A stretch of 36,834 nucleotides of DNA from Streptomyces sp. AW19M42 (GCA_000470535.1 CBRG010000117.1:1-36834), one strand, 5' to 3'; counted from the stretch's first letter, positions 16,992-23,376 are shown. Numbers and translations are program-made. The notes: generated by a model not told the origin, from the sequence alone.

Positions 16992-17360
16992 TTACTCCGA
17001 CGTCACGGCGTAGCCGGGGACGGACGGCCACCGCACCGTCAGCACCACCGACTCCTCTTCCGCGAACCAGGAGTGGTCCACGCCGCGGCCCCAGACGACG
17101 TAATCGCCCTGCTTCTCCAAGAGCACGTCACGTCCGGGAAGTTGGACATGAAAACGACCGCTGATGAGCACCAGCAGAGCGGTCCGCTCCTCACCCCGCA
17201 CCCACTGCGCTCGCTCGTCACCACGCGGATGAACGCCCCATTTGATCTCCAGGGCCTCGCTGTGACGGGGATCCCCGGCGTCCTTGAAATGCCCGAGCAG
17301 CCATCCCCGGTCCAGTGCCGCGTCCTTGCCCGCGTTGCCCACGTACACGCTGTCGTTCAT
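16992..17360 (-). CDS. Cupin-like protein
   Basis: The 122-residue product has a single beta-barrel pattern: Leu-Glu-Ile-Lys-Trp-Gly-Val-His, then Ala-Leu-Leu-Val-Leu-Ile-Ser-Gly-Arg-Phe-His-Val, Gly-Asp-Tyr-Val-Val-Trp-Gly and Asp-His-Ser-Trp. These match cupin motif 1 and motif 2 strands, but the full His-x-His metal set is not clear. Related streptomycete proteins are sometimes mislabelled as signal peptidase; no Ser-Lys catalytic pair or membrane segment is seen here. The ATG at 17360 gives the best fit to the conserved start, with an alternative GTG at 17399. It heads an operon with the unknown protein and the MFS exporter. Confidence 0.65.
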   Translation of the reverse strand: MNDSVYVGNAGKDAALDRGWLLGHFKDAGDPRHSEALEIKWGVHPRGDERAQWVRGEERTALLVLISGRFHVQLPGRDVLLEKQGDYVVWGRGVDHSWFAEEESVVLTVRWPSVPGYAVTSE

Positions 17361-17639
17361 GATCCCGGACGCTAACAGCCGCCTGTTCTCGGCTGCCACG
17401 TACTGAAGCCGTTGCTCAGCCGGCTCAGGCTGCCTGGTCGTGGACTGCAGTGGTATCGGGCGACAGCCACGGCACCTCGCTGTGTTGTCGGAACGCCGGA
17501 ATGCGTCCAGTACGCGGACTTCCCTCTGCCTTGCGATGCACCGTATCTGACGCCGCGCGCTGATCCGCCTGGGATGAAACGAACGAGGCCCAGGCTCTCG
17601 GCATACTGCCGGTGACCTGGGCCTTTTCCATGTGTCCTG
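17361..17639. other. Gap between the cupin operon and the island, including the former tRNA terminator
   Basis: No gene is evident in this 279-bp stretch. It should hold the promoter of the cupin operon. Its right end (17586-17627) is a strong terminator that would have served tRNA-Val before the island inserted. Confidence 0.5.
17586..17627. terminator. Intrinsic terminator, originally downstream of tRNA-Val
   Basis: AGGCCCAGG (17586-17594) pairs with CCTGGGCCT (17616-17624), followed on the plus strand by three more T residues. It sits just outside the left attachment repeat. Removing the island would place it immediately after the tRNA-Val 3' end, so it is probably the tRNA's ancestral terminator. 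Confidence 0.65.
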
Positions 17640-17685
17640 CTGGTGGGCGCGGGCAGTTTCGAACTGCCGACATCTGCTTTGTAAG
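17640..17685. repeat. attL: truncated copy of the tRNA-Val 3' half (46 bp)
   Basis: This 46-bp sequence is identical to 23636-23681. It covers the CCA end, the T arm and the 3' side of the anticodon stem-loop, and stops in the anticodon loop region. It lacks the 5' half of the tRNA, so it is not a functional tRNA gene. This is the classical left boundary of a tRNA-targeting integrative element. Confidence 0.9.
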
Positions 17686-17892
17686 CCTGGCGCTGACGGC
17701 AGGACGGTCTTTGCTGGTCAGCGGCCGTGCAGCAGGGCCTGGTCTGTCAGCTCTTGCTTGCACCGCCTCAACCTCCAATTGGCCGTGGCTGACTGCTCAA
17801 TCTGGCACGGATCTGGCACGCGCGGCACCACCGAGCAGGGACCCGAGGTACGGCTCACTGCCACTGACTTTGAACCGGGCGCGTCCAGGGAA
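17686..17892. other. Attachment-adjacent noncoding region with arm-type direct repeat
   Basis: There is no gene in this 207-bp stretch, where an integrase 3' end would normally sit. The decamer ATCTGGCACG occurs at 17800-17809 and 17811-17820, one helical turn apart. Such repeats near attachment sites are typical arm-binding sites of tyrosine recombinases, suggesting a lost integrase. Confidence 0.45.
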
Positions 17893-18636
17893 TTAGTCGA
17901 ACTCCGGTGGAACGACAAAGCGGGCCGCTGCTCCGTCGTACCAACTCCATTCCCATCGGTGGTCGAAGCCATTGGCCGGCGTCCCCGAGGTGACGAAGAC
18001 GCCGCCCTCCGGCTCGACGGGCACCACTCTGCGCTTCCCCGCTTGGGAGGTCTCAATGTTCAGCGACCAAGAGCACCGCACGCCGTTGGCACGCCCGGTG
18101 ATGAGGAGCGATTGCGCCTCCCCGGGCGAGAGGGCGATGACGTGGTCGTCGAAGTAGGGGCGGCTACCTGTGCGGACCAGACCCTCGGTTGACCCCTCGT
18201 AGGTAGCGCTCCATGCCGTGGGCTGGTCCTCATCGAGCAGAAAGTCCAGCACCAGGGCCTCCACTCCACCCGCAGGTGGGTACCTGACCCAAGCAGCGCT
18301 GAAGGGAGTACCTTCCTGCGCCTTGTGGACCGTGATGTTGGTGATGGTGAGTGGTTGCTCTGAGCGGTTCTCTACAAGGATCTTCGCGCTGGTGGCTTTG
18401 AAGTCCGCGGCACCTCGATTGCGGAGTAGCCAGTACATCGGCCAGTAGAAGCGCTTGTCCTCAGGTACGTGTGACGGCAGGGACTCCGACGTCGGTAGGG
18501 CGACTTCCCAAGCCTTGGGAACGATGAGCTCTCCCGTTACCGCTAGGGGATTCTCACGCTTCAGCCAGCGCCTGATGAAGACAACTAGCCCGACCAGCAC
18601 TGCAACCACCAAAGGAGCGACGACGTTCTCGATCAT
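17893..18636 (-). CDS. Membrane-anchored protein of unknown function (island cargo)
   Basis: The 247-residue protein has one N-terminal transmembrane helix (about residues 5-22), followed by Arg-Arg-Trp-Leu-Lys-Arg. The remainder looks like a beta-rich soluble domain containing Tyr-Trp-Pro-Met-Tyr-Trp-Leu-Leu-Arg-Asn-Arg-Gly, with Val-Glu-Asn-Arg-Ser-Glu-Gln-Pro-Leu-Thr-Ile resembling an immunoglobulin-like fold. The positive residues after the helix suggest the domain faces the cytoplasm. I do not recognise the family. Codon use is less GC-rich than in the flanking chromosome, consistent with recent acquisition. It is the left-most gene of the island and the likeliest cargo gene there. Confidence 0.65.
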   Translation of the reverse strand: MIENVVAPLVVAVLVGLVVFIRRWLKRENPLAVTGELIVPKAWEVALPTSESLPSHVPEDKRFYWPMYWLLRNRGAADFKATSAKILVENRSEQPLTITNITVHKAQEGTPFSAAWVRYPPAGGVEALVLDFLLDEDQPTAWSATYEGSTEGLVRTGSRPYFDDHVIALSPGEAQSLLITGRANGVRCSWSLNIETSQAGKRRVVPVEPEGGVFVTSGTPANGFDHRWEWSWYDGAAARFVVPPEFD

Positions 18637-19229
18637 ATGAGGCTCCTCGTCGGCTCGACTCTGACGCTCGACTATGCCATGTGCCCGGCTCCGCTCACAG
18701 AGACGGACGCTGGTCGGCGTCTATCGAGCGTTGGGTTTACTGAGATCAGTCCACAAGTAGTCCACGGTCTCGTACGACCACCGCTTTAGGAGTTCGATCC
18801 CTCATCCGGGCGGCTCGCCCGAACTCCTGCTCGCTGGGTGGTCCGTGGTCCAGCTTCAGTCGCTGTGATCCGTTGGCGTCTGGCGACGTTGATGTCAGCT
18901 GGTGATGTCAGACCGTGGGGCGTTCGGTCGGCAATGGGGCGCGTACGAACTGGGTACATCGCTCGTCGCAATCACCCATCGCGTCGAAGTTCCTCCGTGC
19001 TTCCGTGAGGCTCAGCCAGCCATTGGGGCCGCCTTCGAACTCGGTCCGCATCGTGGTCGCCCTGCCTGCCGTCCGCCCCGAAGCACACCGGACAGATTCA
19101 GGGACAGGGGTGCGGACCGTCCTCGGCCTTCCCCTGGATGTTGAGGAACGGAGTGTTCATCACGGCATCCTCCCTGGCATCGCCGTCGATCGCGAGCGGA
19201 TAGGTACGGCCTGCCTAGCCAGCGGAGCC
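18637..19229. other. 593-bp gene-poor region with structured repeats
   Basis: No convincing gene is seen. The stretch holds GTCCAC at 18749-18754 and 18760-18765 (11 bp apart), a tandem GTGGTCC at 18838-18851, and a nested hairpin at 18788-18828. Reading frames here show no conserved-looking protein. It may be the scar of a deletion that removed the island's core genes. Confidence 0.4.
18788..18828. other. Nested hairpin in the gene-poor part of the island
   Basis: AGGAGTTCG (18788-18796) and CGAACTCCT (18820-18828) are perfect inverted repeats. Inside them GGGCG (18808-18812) can pair with CGCCC (18816-18820). The element could be a structured RNA, a terminator or a recombination site. Confidence 0.4.
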
Positions 19230-19370
19230 ATGAGCGTGTGGTGGGCCGCACCCATCGGTCTTGCCCTCGCTGCCGCCAAGGGTTGGGTGGCGGGGCGGCT
19301 CGGCCGGAAGGGCACCGCGTCGACGCTGCCCGCGGCCGCTGACCCGGCGTCGCACCCGACGGGTATCTGA
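19230..19370 (+). CDS. Possible 46-residue phage-type membrane peptide or gene remnant
   Basis: From ATG 19230 the frame encodes Met-Ser-Val-Trp-Trp-Ala-Ala-Pro-Ile-Gly, a short hydrophobic helix, then Gly-Arg-Leu-Gly-Arg-Lys and a Thr/Ala/Pro tail. It ends 29 bp before the coiled-coil gene. The GGAG site is very close to the ATG, so the true start may lie upstream in the same open frame. It could be the 3' end of a truncated phage gene at a deletion boundary. Confidence 0.35.
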   Translation: MSVWWAAPIGLALAAAKGWVAGRLGRKGTASTLPAAADPASHPTGI

Positions 19371-19399
19371 GCTGCCCACCGAGCACCACGGGAGTACGT

Positions 19400-19666
19400 A
19401 TGGACGCTGCCATGGTCGGGGCGCTGGCCGCTGTGCTGGCCTCGCTGTTCGCCGCGGCAGCGGCCGCCTACGGGTCCCGGGGCGCCACGAGAGCGGCCCG
19501 GGAGGGCGGAGCGTTGACCGGATACAACAGCTTGACCGACCAGTTGCAGGAGGAGCGGACCGAGCTGCGCTCCGACCTGGCCACCCTGCGCGCCGAACTG
19601 GCGGCTGAGAAGGCGGAGAGCGCGCGGCTACGACTGCTCGTAACGCAGCTCGGGGGGTCGCCGTGA
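19400..19666 (+). CDS. Small membrane protein with coiled coil (phage-type)
   Basis: The 88-residue protein has an N-terminal hydrophobic helix (about residues 4-24), an Arg/Ala linker, and a C-terminal coiled coil (about 45-82) with Leu/Ala heptads and alternating charged residues. Proteins of this layout occur next to tail or lysis genes in actinobacterial phages and are often labelled holin-like, but no specific family is claimed. Its TGA overlaps the GTG of the collagen-like gene in a GTGA, so the two are translationally coupled and probably act together at the membrane. Confidence 0.65.
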   Translation: MDAAMVGALAAVLASLFAAAAAAYGSRGATRAAREGGALTGYNSLTDQLQEERTELRSDLATLRAELAAEKAESARLRLLVTQLGGSP

Positions 19667-20352
19667 CACGGACGGAGCGACTGTTCTACCGGCGCCGCCG
19701 CGGTCTCTGGATCGTGGCGGCGCTGCTGTTCCTCGGCGGCGGGCTCGCGATCGCGTTCCTCCAGATCGACAAGGCGCAGTCGCGCGGGGATCAGCTGGCG
19801 GCCGAGGCGGACCGGCGCGGTACCGCCGTCACCACCCTGGCCACGGGTGTGCGGACGCTGCGCGCGCAGGTGCAGGCGCGCGGCGGAACCCCGGCCGCAC
19901 CGGACCCGGGCGACGCGGTGGAGGATCTGCCAGCGCGGGCCGAGGTGCCGGTACCGATCCCGGGCCCGCCAGGGCCGAAGGGCGAGCAGGGCAAGCAGGG
20001 CGCCCGCGGCAGCACCGGAGCGGCAGGCACCCCGTCACCGGGCCCGTCCGGCGCGAGCGGCCGCGCGGGAACGGACTCCACAATTCCGGGCCCCGTTGGT
20101 CCCGTTGGTCCTGCCGGTCCGGCGGGCGAGCAGGGACCGGCCGGACAGCCCGGCGCCGCGGGCAAGGACGGCGCGGCCGGGAAGGACGGGCGGGACGGGG
20201 CCAGCGGCCAGACCTGCCCGGCCGGGTACAGCCTCCAGCCGCCGCCGGGTGATCCGGACGCACTGGTCTGCCGGCGCGATACCCCGACCGCCCCAGACCC
20301 GGGGACGGCCCCGACGATCCTCGGCCTGCCCGCAGACCGCAGACGCACATGA
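19663..20352 (+). CDS. Membrane-anchored collagen-like protein
   Basis: The 229-residue protein has an Arg-rich N-terminus, one transmembrane helix (about 16-36), then a coiled coil to about residue 75. Residues about 100-185 are Gly-x-y repeats rich in Pro, Ala, Lys and Glu (for example Gly-Pro-Pro-Gly-Pro-Lys-Gly-Glu-Gln-Gly), with one interruption around Thr-Asp-Ser-Thr-Ile. A Cys-Pro-Ala-Gly-Tyr ... Val-Cys pair closes a small C-terminal loop. Such repeats form collagen triple helices and are common in phage tail fibres and bacterial surface proteins. With a membrane anchor it would be a trimeric stalk rather than a virion protein. A terminator follows directly. Confidence 0.8.
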   Translation: MTRTERLFYRRRRGLWIVAALLFLGGGLAIAFLQIDKAQSRGDQLAAEADRRGTAVTTLATGVRTLRAQVQARGGTPAAPDPGDAVEDLPARAEVPVPIPGPPGPKGEQGKQGARGSTGAAGTPSPGPSGASGRAGTDSTIPGPVGPVGPAGPAGEQGPAGQPGAAGKDGAAGKDGRDGASGQTCPAGYSLQPPPGDPDALVCRRDTPTAPDPGTAPTILGLPADRRRT

Positions 20353-20355
20353 GCA

Positions 20356-20392
20356 CGCCCCCCGTCCCGGCTTCAGCCGGTGGCGGGGGGCG
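20356..20392 (+). terminator. Terminator after the collagen-like gene
   Basis: CGCCCCCCG (20356-20364) pairs with CGGGGGGCG (20384-20392). An inner CCGGC/GCCGG stem extends the hairpin. CTTTCGT follows. It also separates the convergent dehydratase gene ending at 20410. Confidence 0.7.
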
Positions 20393-20409
20393 CTTTCGTG
20401 CGTTCCGGG

Positions 20410-20727
20410 TCAGGCCTCGGGCTCGGCCCCGTGAGCTGCGGCAATCTGGTCGATGCGTGCGGCCAAGTCGAAGTCCGCATCAGTGAGCTTGTGGCCCGCA
20501 TCGTGCGTGGTGATCCCGAACCGGATCGTGTCCCATCGCAGGTCGATGTCCGCGTGGTGCCCGATGAGCCGCTCAACATCAGCAACGTGCACGATCATCG
20601 CTACACCTCCGTGATACCGAATGCCGAACGACCGCGTGATCTCATCACCCACCCGCGACCACCCGCGCAACCCTGATAGCCGCTCGTCGATCGCGCTTTC
20701 CGTCAACGGCACCGGCCCCTTGGCCAC
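20410..20727 (-). CDS. 4a-hydroxytetrahydrobiopterin dehydratase (PCD/DCoH family)
   Basis: The 105-residue protein has the PCD signature: Glu-x-x-x-Gly-His-His-Ala-Asp-Ile-Asp-Leu-Arg-Trp, followed by Thr-Thr-His-Asp-Ala-Gly-His-Lys-Leu-Thr-x-x-Asp-x-x-Leu-Ala. Both histidines of the active site and the later His are present, so it is probably catalytic. The family dehydrates 4a-carbinolamine tetrahydropterin and in animals also acts as a dimerisation cofactor of a transcription factor. The GTG at 20727 follows GGGGAG and lies two bases after the stop of the HTH regulator, so the two are a tight operon. A pterin enzyme without a pterin hydroxylase nearby is odd inside a mobile element. Confidence 0.85.
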   Translation of the reverse strand: MAKGPVPLTESAIDERLSGLRGWSRVGDEITRSFGIRYHGGVAMIVHVADVERLIGHHADIDLRWDTIRFGITTHDAGHKLTDADFDLAARIDQIAAAHGAEPEA

Positions 20728-20729
20728 GC

Positions 20730-21995
20730 TCAGCTCCCCACGGTCACAGGCTCTAGAATCTCGGCCAAGTCCCGGCCGACCGGAGCATCCTGCCACGGGC
20801 GCATCGCGCGCTCCAGGGTGACGAGCTCCCGCCGCATCCTGGCCGAGCGGGTCTCGACCGCGATCGTTGCCACCGTTCGCGCGATCTCCACCGCCTGATC
20901 AGGCTCCCGCGCGGCCGCAGCCGCTGTCGCCTGCCGAGCCATGTACACCCCGCGGTCCCGACGCGCTGTCTCGGGCACGATGGCCAGTACCTGCGTCCAC
21001 AGGGCTCCTGCCTCCGAGCCGAGGCCGAGGCGCCCGTAGCAGGTGGCCCGCTGCACCTCCAGGTAACCGGGGGTCCTGCGGCAGGCGTTGCCCCACGGCA
21101 GGTCATCGTCCACGCGTGGAAGCAGCTGGCCGGCCTGGTCGATGAGCCGGTCGACGAGGACCCGTTCGCCGGTGAGGCTGGCACCGTGGGCCTGCTGTTG
21201 CATGGCCATGATCCGCACCTTGGGCACAAGGTGGTCGGCGTCATCGAGCGCGGCCTCACAGAGGTCGACGACCGCGTGCCCGTCACCGAGGTCGGTGCGC
21301 ACCTGTGCCTGATTCACCAGGGAGTAGCCGATGAGGTGCGGGTCCCGGGACCGCATGGCGATCTCCTGGGTGACCCCCCGCCAGAACGCCGCCCCGTCCA
21401 TGTCGCCCGCGTCCTGGTACAGCCAGCCGACGAGCGCGGCGTAGGCCGCACCGACCCGGAGGAGACCGCGGCGCGTTTCCCCTCTCGCTGAGCGCACGAG
21501 TTTGTCGATGAGCTGGTACTGCGCGGACACGGTCCCGATGAGGTCGTGCGGGCCGAGGAACATGTCCGCCCTGTAGTGCCCTTCCAGCTGCTGCTGGAAG
21601 TAGTCGATCAGGGCAGGGTCGACATGCTGCGGTGCGACGGGCCCCGCGACGAGCGCGGCGGCGGTGACGGAGGCGAATGCCTGGCGGCGCACCTGTTCCT
21701 CTTCGTGATGCTCTGGCCGGATCCATCCCGGCGGTGTGGTGAATCCGAGGTCCTCCGGCCACCGGCCGAGCGCGTCGTGCAGGACGATCGCGGTCTCCTC
21801 GGGGGGCCATCCTGGACGGTCGCCTTCCCAGCGTCGCCAGGTGCGCGCCGAGACGGCGAACTGGCGGTCATCCAGCAACTGTTGTCCGTGGTCGGTGAGG
21901 GCGGTTGCGGCGGCTTCTACGGTCCGCCATCCGGCTCGGAGTCGAGCGGCCCGCAGCGCGTCGTTGCGGCTCATGTGCCCAGTCTGAGGTGTCAT
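20730..21995 (-). CDS. HTH transcriptional regulator with TPR-like sensor region
   Basis: The 421-residue protein starts at ATG 21995 behind AGGAG. An XRE-type helix-turn-helix is at about residues 8-70 (Arg-x-x-Arg-Leu-Arg-Ala-Gly-Trp ... Phe-Ala-Val-Ser-Ala-Arg-Thr-Trp-Arg-Arg-Trp-Glu-Gly). The remainder is alpha-helical, with Ala/Leu-rich 34-residue-like repeats (Ala-Ala-Tyr-Ala-Ala-Leu-Val-Gly-Trp-Leu-Tyr-Gln-Asp-Ala-Gly-Asp, Ala-Leu-Trp-Thr-Gln-Val-Leu-Ala) typical of streptomycete TPR regulators that bind peptides or small ligands. It is divergent from the small-gene operon at 22151 across an operator-rich spacer and co-transcribed with the pterin dehydratase. Confidence 0.8.
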   Translation of the reverse strand: MTPQTGHMSRNDALRAARLRAGWRTVEAAATALTDHGQQLLDDRQFAVSARTWRRWEGDRPGWPPEETAIVLHDALGRWPEDLGFTTPPGWIRPEHHEEEQVRRQAFASVTAAALVAGPVAPQHVDPALIDYFQQQLEGHYRADMFLGPHDLIGTVSAQYQLIDKLVRSARGETRRGLLRVGAAYAALVGWLYQDAGDMDGAAFWRGVTQEIAMRSRDPHLIGYSLVNQAQVRTDLGDGHAVVDLCEAALDDADHLVPKVRIMAMQQQAHGASLTGERVLVDRLIDQAGQLLPRVDDDLPWGNACRRTPGYLEVQRATCYGRLGLGSEAGALWTQVLAIVPETARRDRGVYMARQATAAAAAREPDQAVEIARTVATIAVETRSARMRRELVTLERAMRPWQDAPVGRDLAEILEPVTVGS

Positions 21996-22011
21996 CGTCC
22001 GCGCTCCTGGC

Positions 22012-22053
22012 CGTGGCCGCTGCGTGGCCACGCGTGGCCATAGGGCGGCCTAT
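22012..22053. promoter_or_regulatory. Operator array between the HTH regulator and the small-gene operon
   Basis: CGTGGCC recurs at 22012, 22023 and 22033, at 11- and 10-base steps. The last two are part of the perfect 16-bp palindrome TGGCCACGCGTGGCCA (22025-22040). A second palindrome, ATAGG-N4-CCTAT, follows at 22040-22053. The helical spacing fits cooperative repressor binding in this 155-bp divergent region. Confidence 0.6.
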
Positions 22054-22150
22054 TCGCTGCTCACCGTGCACGCACATCATCGGGGTGTGACCGTGGGCGC
22101 GTACAGCGAACTGGCTGGATGCCCCTCAATCGACGTAGCCGGGGATCACC

Positions 22151-22369
22151 ATGACCGTGAGGGCACTACCACCAGTCAGCGCATTGACCGAGCAGCAGCA
22201 GCGAGGCTGGCGCTGCATCTGGTGTGGGCACCCTCTGGCGGCCGGCCTGGACGTCGACCTGGGCGAGCAGCGCGCCAGGCCGCGCGGTGGGGCCGCGTAC
22301 AGCTGGTTTCCCCGCGCCTGCGCGGACACCGCGATGTGCGCGGCCAGGGCCGCGGAGACATCCCCATGA
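22151..22369 (+). CDS. Small Cys-containing protein of integrative elements
   Basis: This 72-residue protein contains Trp-Arg-Cys-Ile-Trp-Cys-Gly near residue 22 and Cys-Ala-Asp-Thr-Ala-Met-Cys near 57, a plausible zinc-binding set. A Leu-Thr-Glu-Gln-Gln-Gln motif precedes the first pair. Similar short proteins are common in streptomycete mobile elements, but none has a known role. It opens an operon of three genes, each overlapping the next by four bases. GGGG upstream serves as ribosome site. Confidence 0.65.
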   Translation: MTVRALPPVSALTEQQQRGWRCIWCGHPLAAGLDVDLGEQRARPRGGAAYSWFPRACADTAMCAARAAETSP

Positions 22370-22605
22370 CCCGGTCGGTGATGCGGTTCGTGGAGTGGAC
22401 GATCGGCGCCTCCCGCGGTGAGGCACCGCAGACCACCATCGTGATCCGCTGCCTCAACGACGGGTGCGCCGAGGAGTCCGAGCCGAGCGCCTCGCACATC
22501 ACCCCCGACACCTGGGCGCTTCAGCACGCAGGGCGGACGGGCCACACCGACTACGAAGAGGTGGCGCGCTGCCGCCTCGTCGCCACATCGAGGGAGGCCC
22601 GGTGA
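22366..22605 (+). CDS. DUF7848-type small protein
   Basis: The 79-residue protein has the pattern Met-Arg-Phe-Val-Glu-Trp-Thr-Ile near its start, a Cys-x4-Cys pair near 30, and Asp-Thr-Trp-Ala-Leu-Gln-His-Ala-Gly-Arg-Thr-Gly-His-Thr-Asp-Tyr near 50. The Trp-Ala-x-x-His-x-Gly-Arg-Thr-Gly-His core is what I recall from DUF7848 proteins of streptomycete mobile elements. The two Cys and two His could bind one metal ion. Its ATG overlaps the previous TGA as ATGA, and its TGA overlaps the next GTG as GTGA. Confidence 0.65.
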   Translation: MTRSVMRFVEWTIGASRGEAPQTTIVIRCLNDGCAEESEPSASHITPDTWALQHAGRTGHTDYEEVARCRLVATSREAR

Positions 22606-22766
22606 TCTGCGATCGCTGCGACCAGCTGATGCGTCCAGCCGAGGCCGAGACCATCGAAATCGACGCGGCCACCGGGCCCGGAGCCACGGTCTACATCCAC
22701 CGGGAGCTGTGCACCAAATCGCGGTCGCACCCGCCGTCGTACCCGGAGCGCCGTCCCGCCTACTGA
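22602..22766 (+). CDS. 54-residue Cys-x2-Cys protein
   Basis: The GTG at 22602 overlaps the previous stop codon as GTGA. The product begins Met-Ile-Cys-Asp-Arg-Cys-Asp, with a third Cys at about residue 42 (Arg-Glu-Leu-Cys-Thr) after a His-containing strand. This fits a half zinc ribbon. No family is assigned. Its place as the coupled third gene, and the twin hairpins after it, support it as a real gene. Confidence 0.6.
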   Translation: MICDRCDQLMRPAEAETIEIDAATGPGATVYIHRELCTKSRSHPPSYPERRPAY

Positions 22767-22810
22767 TCCTCCGCGGGCGGTTGTCCATCCACTGCAACCG
22801 CCAGGCGGGC

Positions 22811-22872
22811 CCCATCCGCGCTCCGACACGCGGATGGGTGCCGGGGGCCCCGGCCATCGCGATGGCCGGGGC
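22811..22872. terminator. Twin bidirectional terminators
   Basis: CCCATCCGCG (22811-22820) pairs with CGCGGATGGG (22829-22838). Nine bases later a perfect 26-bp palindrome (22847-22872, with CCCCGGCCATCG as one arm) forms a second hairpin. They lie between the convergent small-gene operon and the XRE gene that ends at 22877. Confidence 0.75.
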
Positions 22873-22876
22873 TCCC

Positions 22877-23116
22877 CTACTCCCGCACGAGGTCGGAGAG
22901 CGGGACGCCGAGCGCGTCTGCGATGAGGATGAGGGAGTCGATCAGGAAGGCGCTGTGCCCCTGCTCGACCCGGTTGTACGTGGCCCGGTCCATGTCAATC
23001 CGTTCGGCGACCTGCTGCTGAGTGAGTCTCTCGGTGAGGCGCGCGGCCCGGATACGGTCTCCGATCGCCCGGCGCCTGGTGAGCACCCAGTCGGGTGGGG
23101 GAACGGAGCGTGGCAC
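22877..23116 (-). CDS. XRE family HTH regulator
   Basis: The 79-residue protein is almost entirely one Cro/CI-type helix-turn-helix: Arg-Arg-Ala-Ile-Gly-Asp-Arg-Ile-Arg-x-Ala-Arg, then Leu-Thr-Gln-Gln-Gln-Val-Ala-Glu-Arg-Ile-x-Met-Asp-Arg-Ala-Thr-Tyr-Asn-Arg-Val-Glu-Gln-Gly. The GTG at 23116 gives the usual short N-terminus; longer forms up to 23227 would read through the operator-like palindrome. It should be a small repressor controlling itself or the island's genes. It converges with the small-gene operon over the twin terminators. Confidence 0.85.
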   Translation of the reverse strand: MPRSVPPPDWVLTRRRAIGDRIRAARLTERLTQQQVAERIDMDRATYNRVEQGHSAFLIDSLILIADALGVPLSDLVRE

Positions 23117-23148
23117 TCCACTACGCTCAGCGTTCCATGATCGAAAGT

Positions 23149-23168
23149 ATGTAGGGCAGAACCTACAT
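23149..23168. promoter_or_regulatory. Inverted repeat upstream of the XRE gene (candidate operator)
   Basis: ATGTAGG-N6-CCTACAT lies 33 bp upstream of the XRE start, where its promoter should be. Size and symmetry fit a Cro/CI-type dimer site and autoregulation. Confidence 0.55.
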
Positions 23169-23298
23169 CTTGATTGGGTGCCCAAGGCACGCAATCCTGA
23201 ACAGCCACATCCGTTCGGATGTGGCATCGATGCGGTGCATCGGCGTTCGCGTGTCCGCCAGATTGCGCCGCATGGCGCTAAGACTCAGTCAAAGCGCC

Positions 23299-23328
23299 CC
23301 GCCCCACGCCCTTCCCGGCGTGGGGCGG
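23299..23328. terminator. Hairpin terminator, 12-bp perfect stem
   Basis: CCGCCCCACGCC (23299-23310) pairs with GGCGTGGGGCGG (23317-23328) over a 6-base loop, followed by TTTACG. No gene ends directly before it in either direction, which suggests an unannotated small transcript or a lost gene. Confidence 0.65.
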
Positions 23329-23345
23329 TTTACGTTGTGCAGCAG

Positions 23346-23376
23346 AAGACCCCCACCGACTGCTGGTGGGGGTCTT
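23346..23376. terminator. Second hairpin terminator, 12-bp perfect stem
   Basis: AAGACCCCCACC (23346-23357) pairs with GGTGGGGGTCTT (23365-23376) over a 7-base loop. It is only 17 bp after the previous hairpin. The A- and T-flanked arms make it work in both directions. Confidence 0.65.

Noticed and set aside
16992..17360. Signal peptidase I
   Set aside because: Similar proteins can carry this label, but there is no membrane anchor and no Ser/Lys catalytic motif; the strand pattern is cupin-like.
17640..17685. A second tRNA-Val gene
   Set aside because: Only the 3' half is present; the acceptor 5' strand, D arm and half of the anticodon stem are missing, so it is the attachment-site copy.
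17425..17778. 117-codon minus-strand frame across the left attachment repeat
   Set aside because: It reads through a terminator and tRNA-derived sequence; no domain or ribosome site supports it.
18786..18806. Possible tRNA T-arm fragment (GGAGTTCGATCCCTC)
   Set aside because: The arms do not form a proper five-pair T stem, and no acceptor or anticodon arm lies nearby; it is part of the inverted repeat listed.
22877..23116. Toxin-antitoxin antitoxin role for the XRE gene
   Set aside because: No companion toxin gene lies next to it; only terminators and noncoding sequence flank it.
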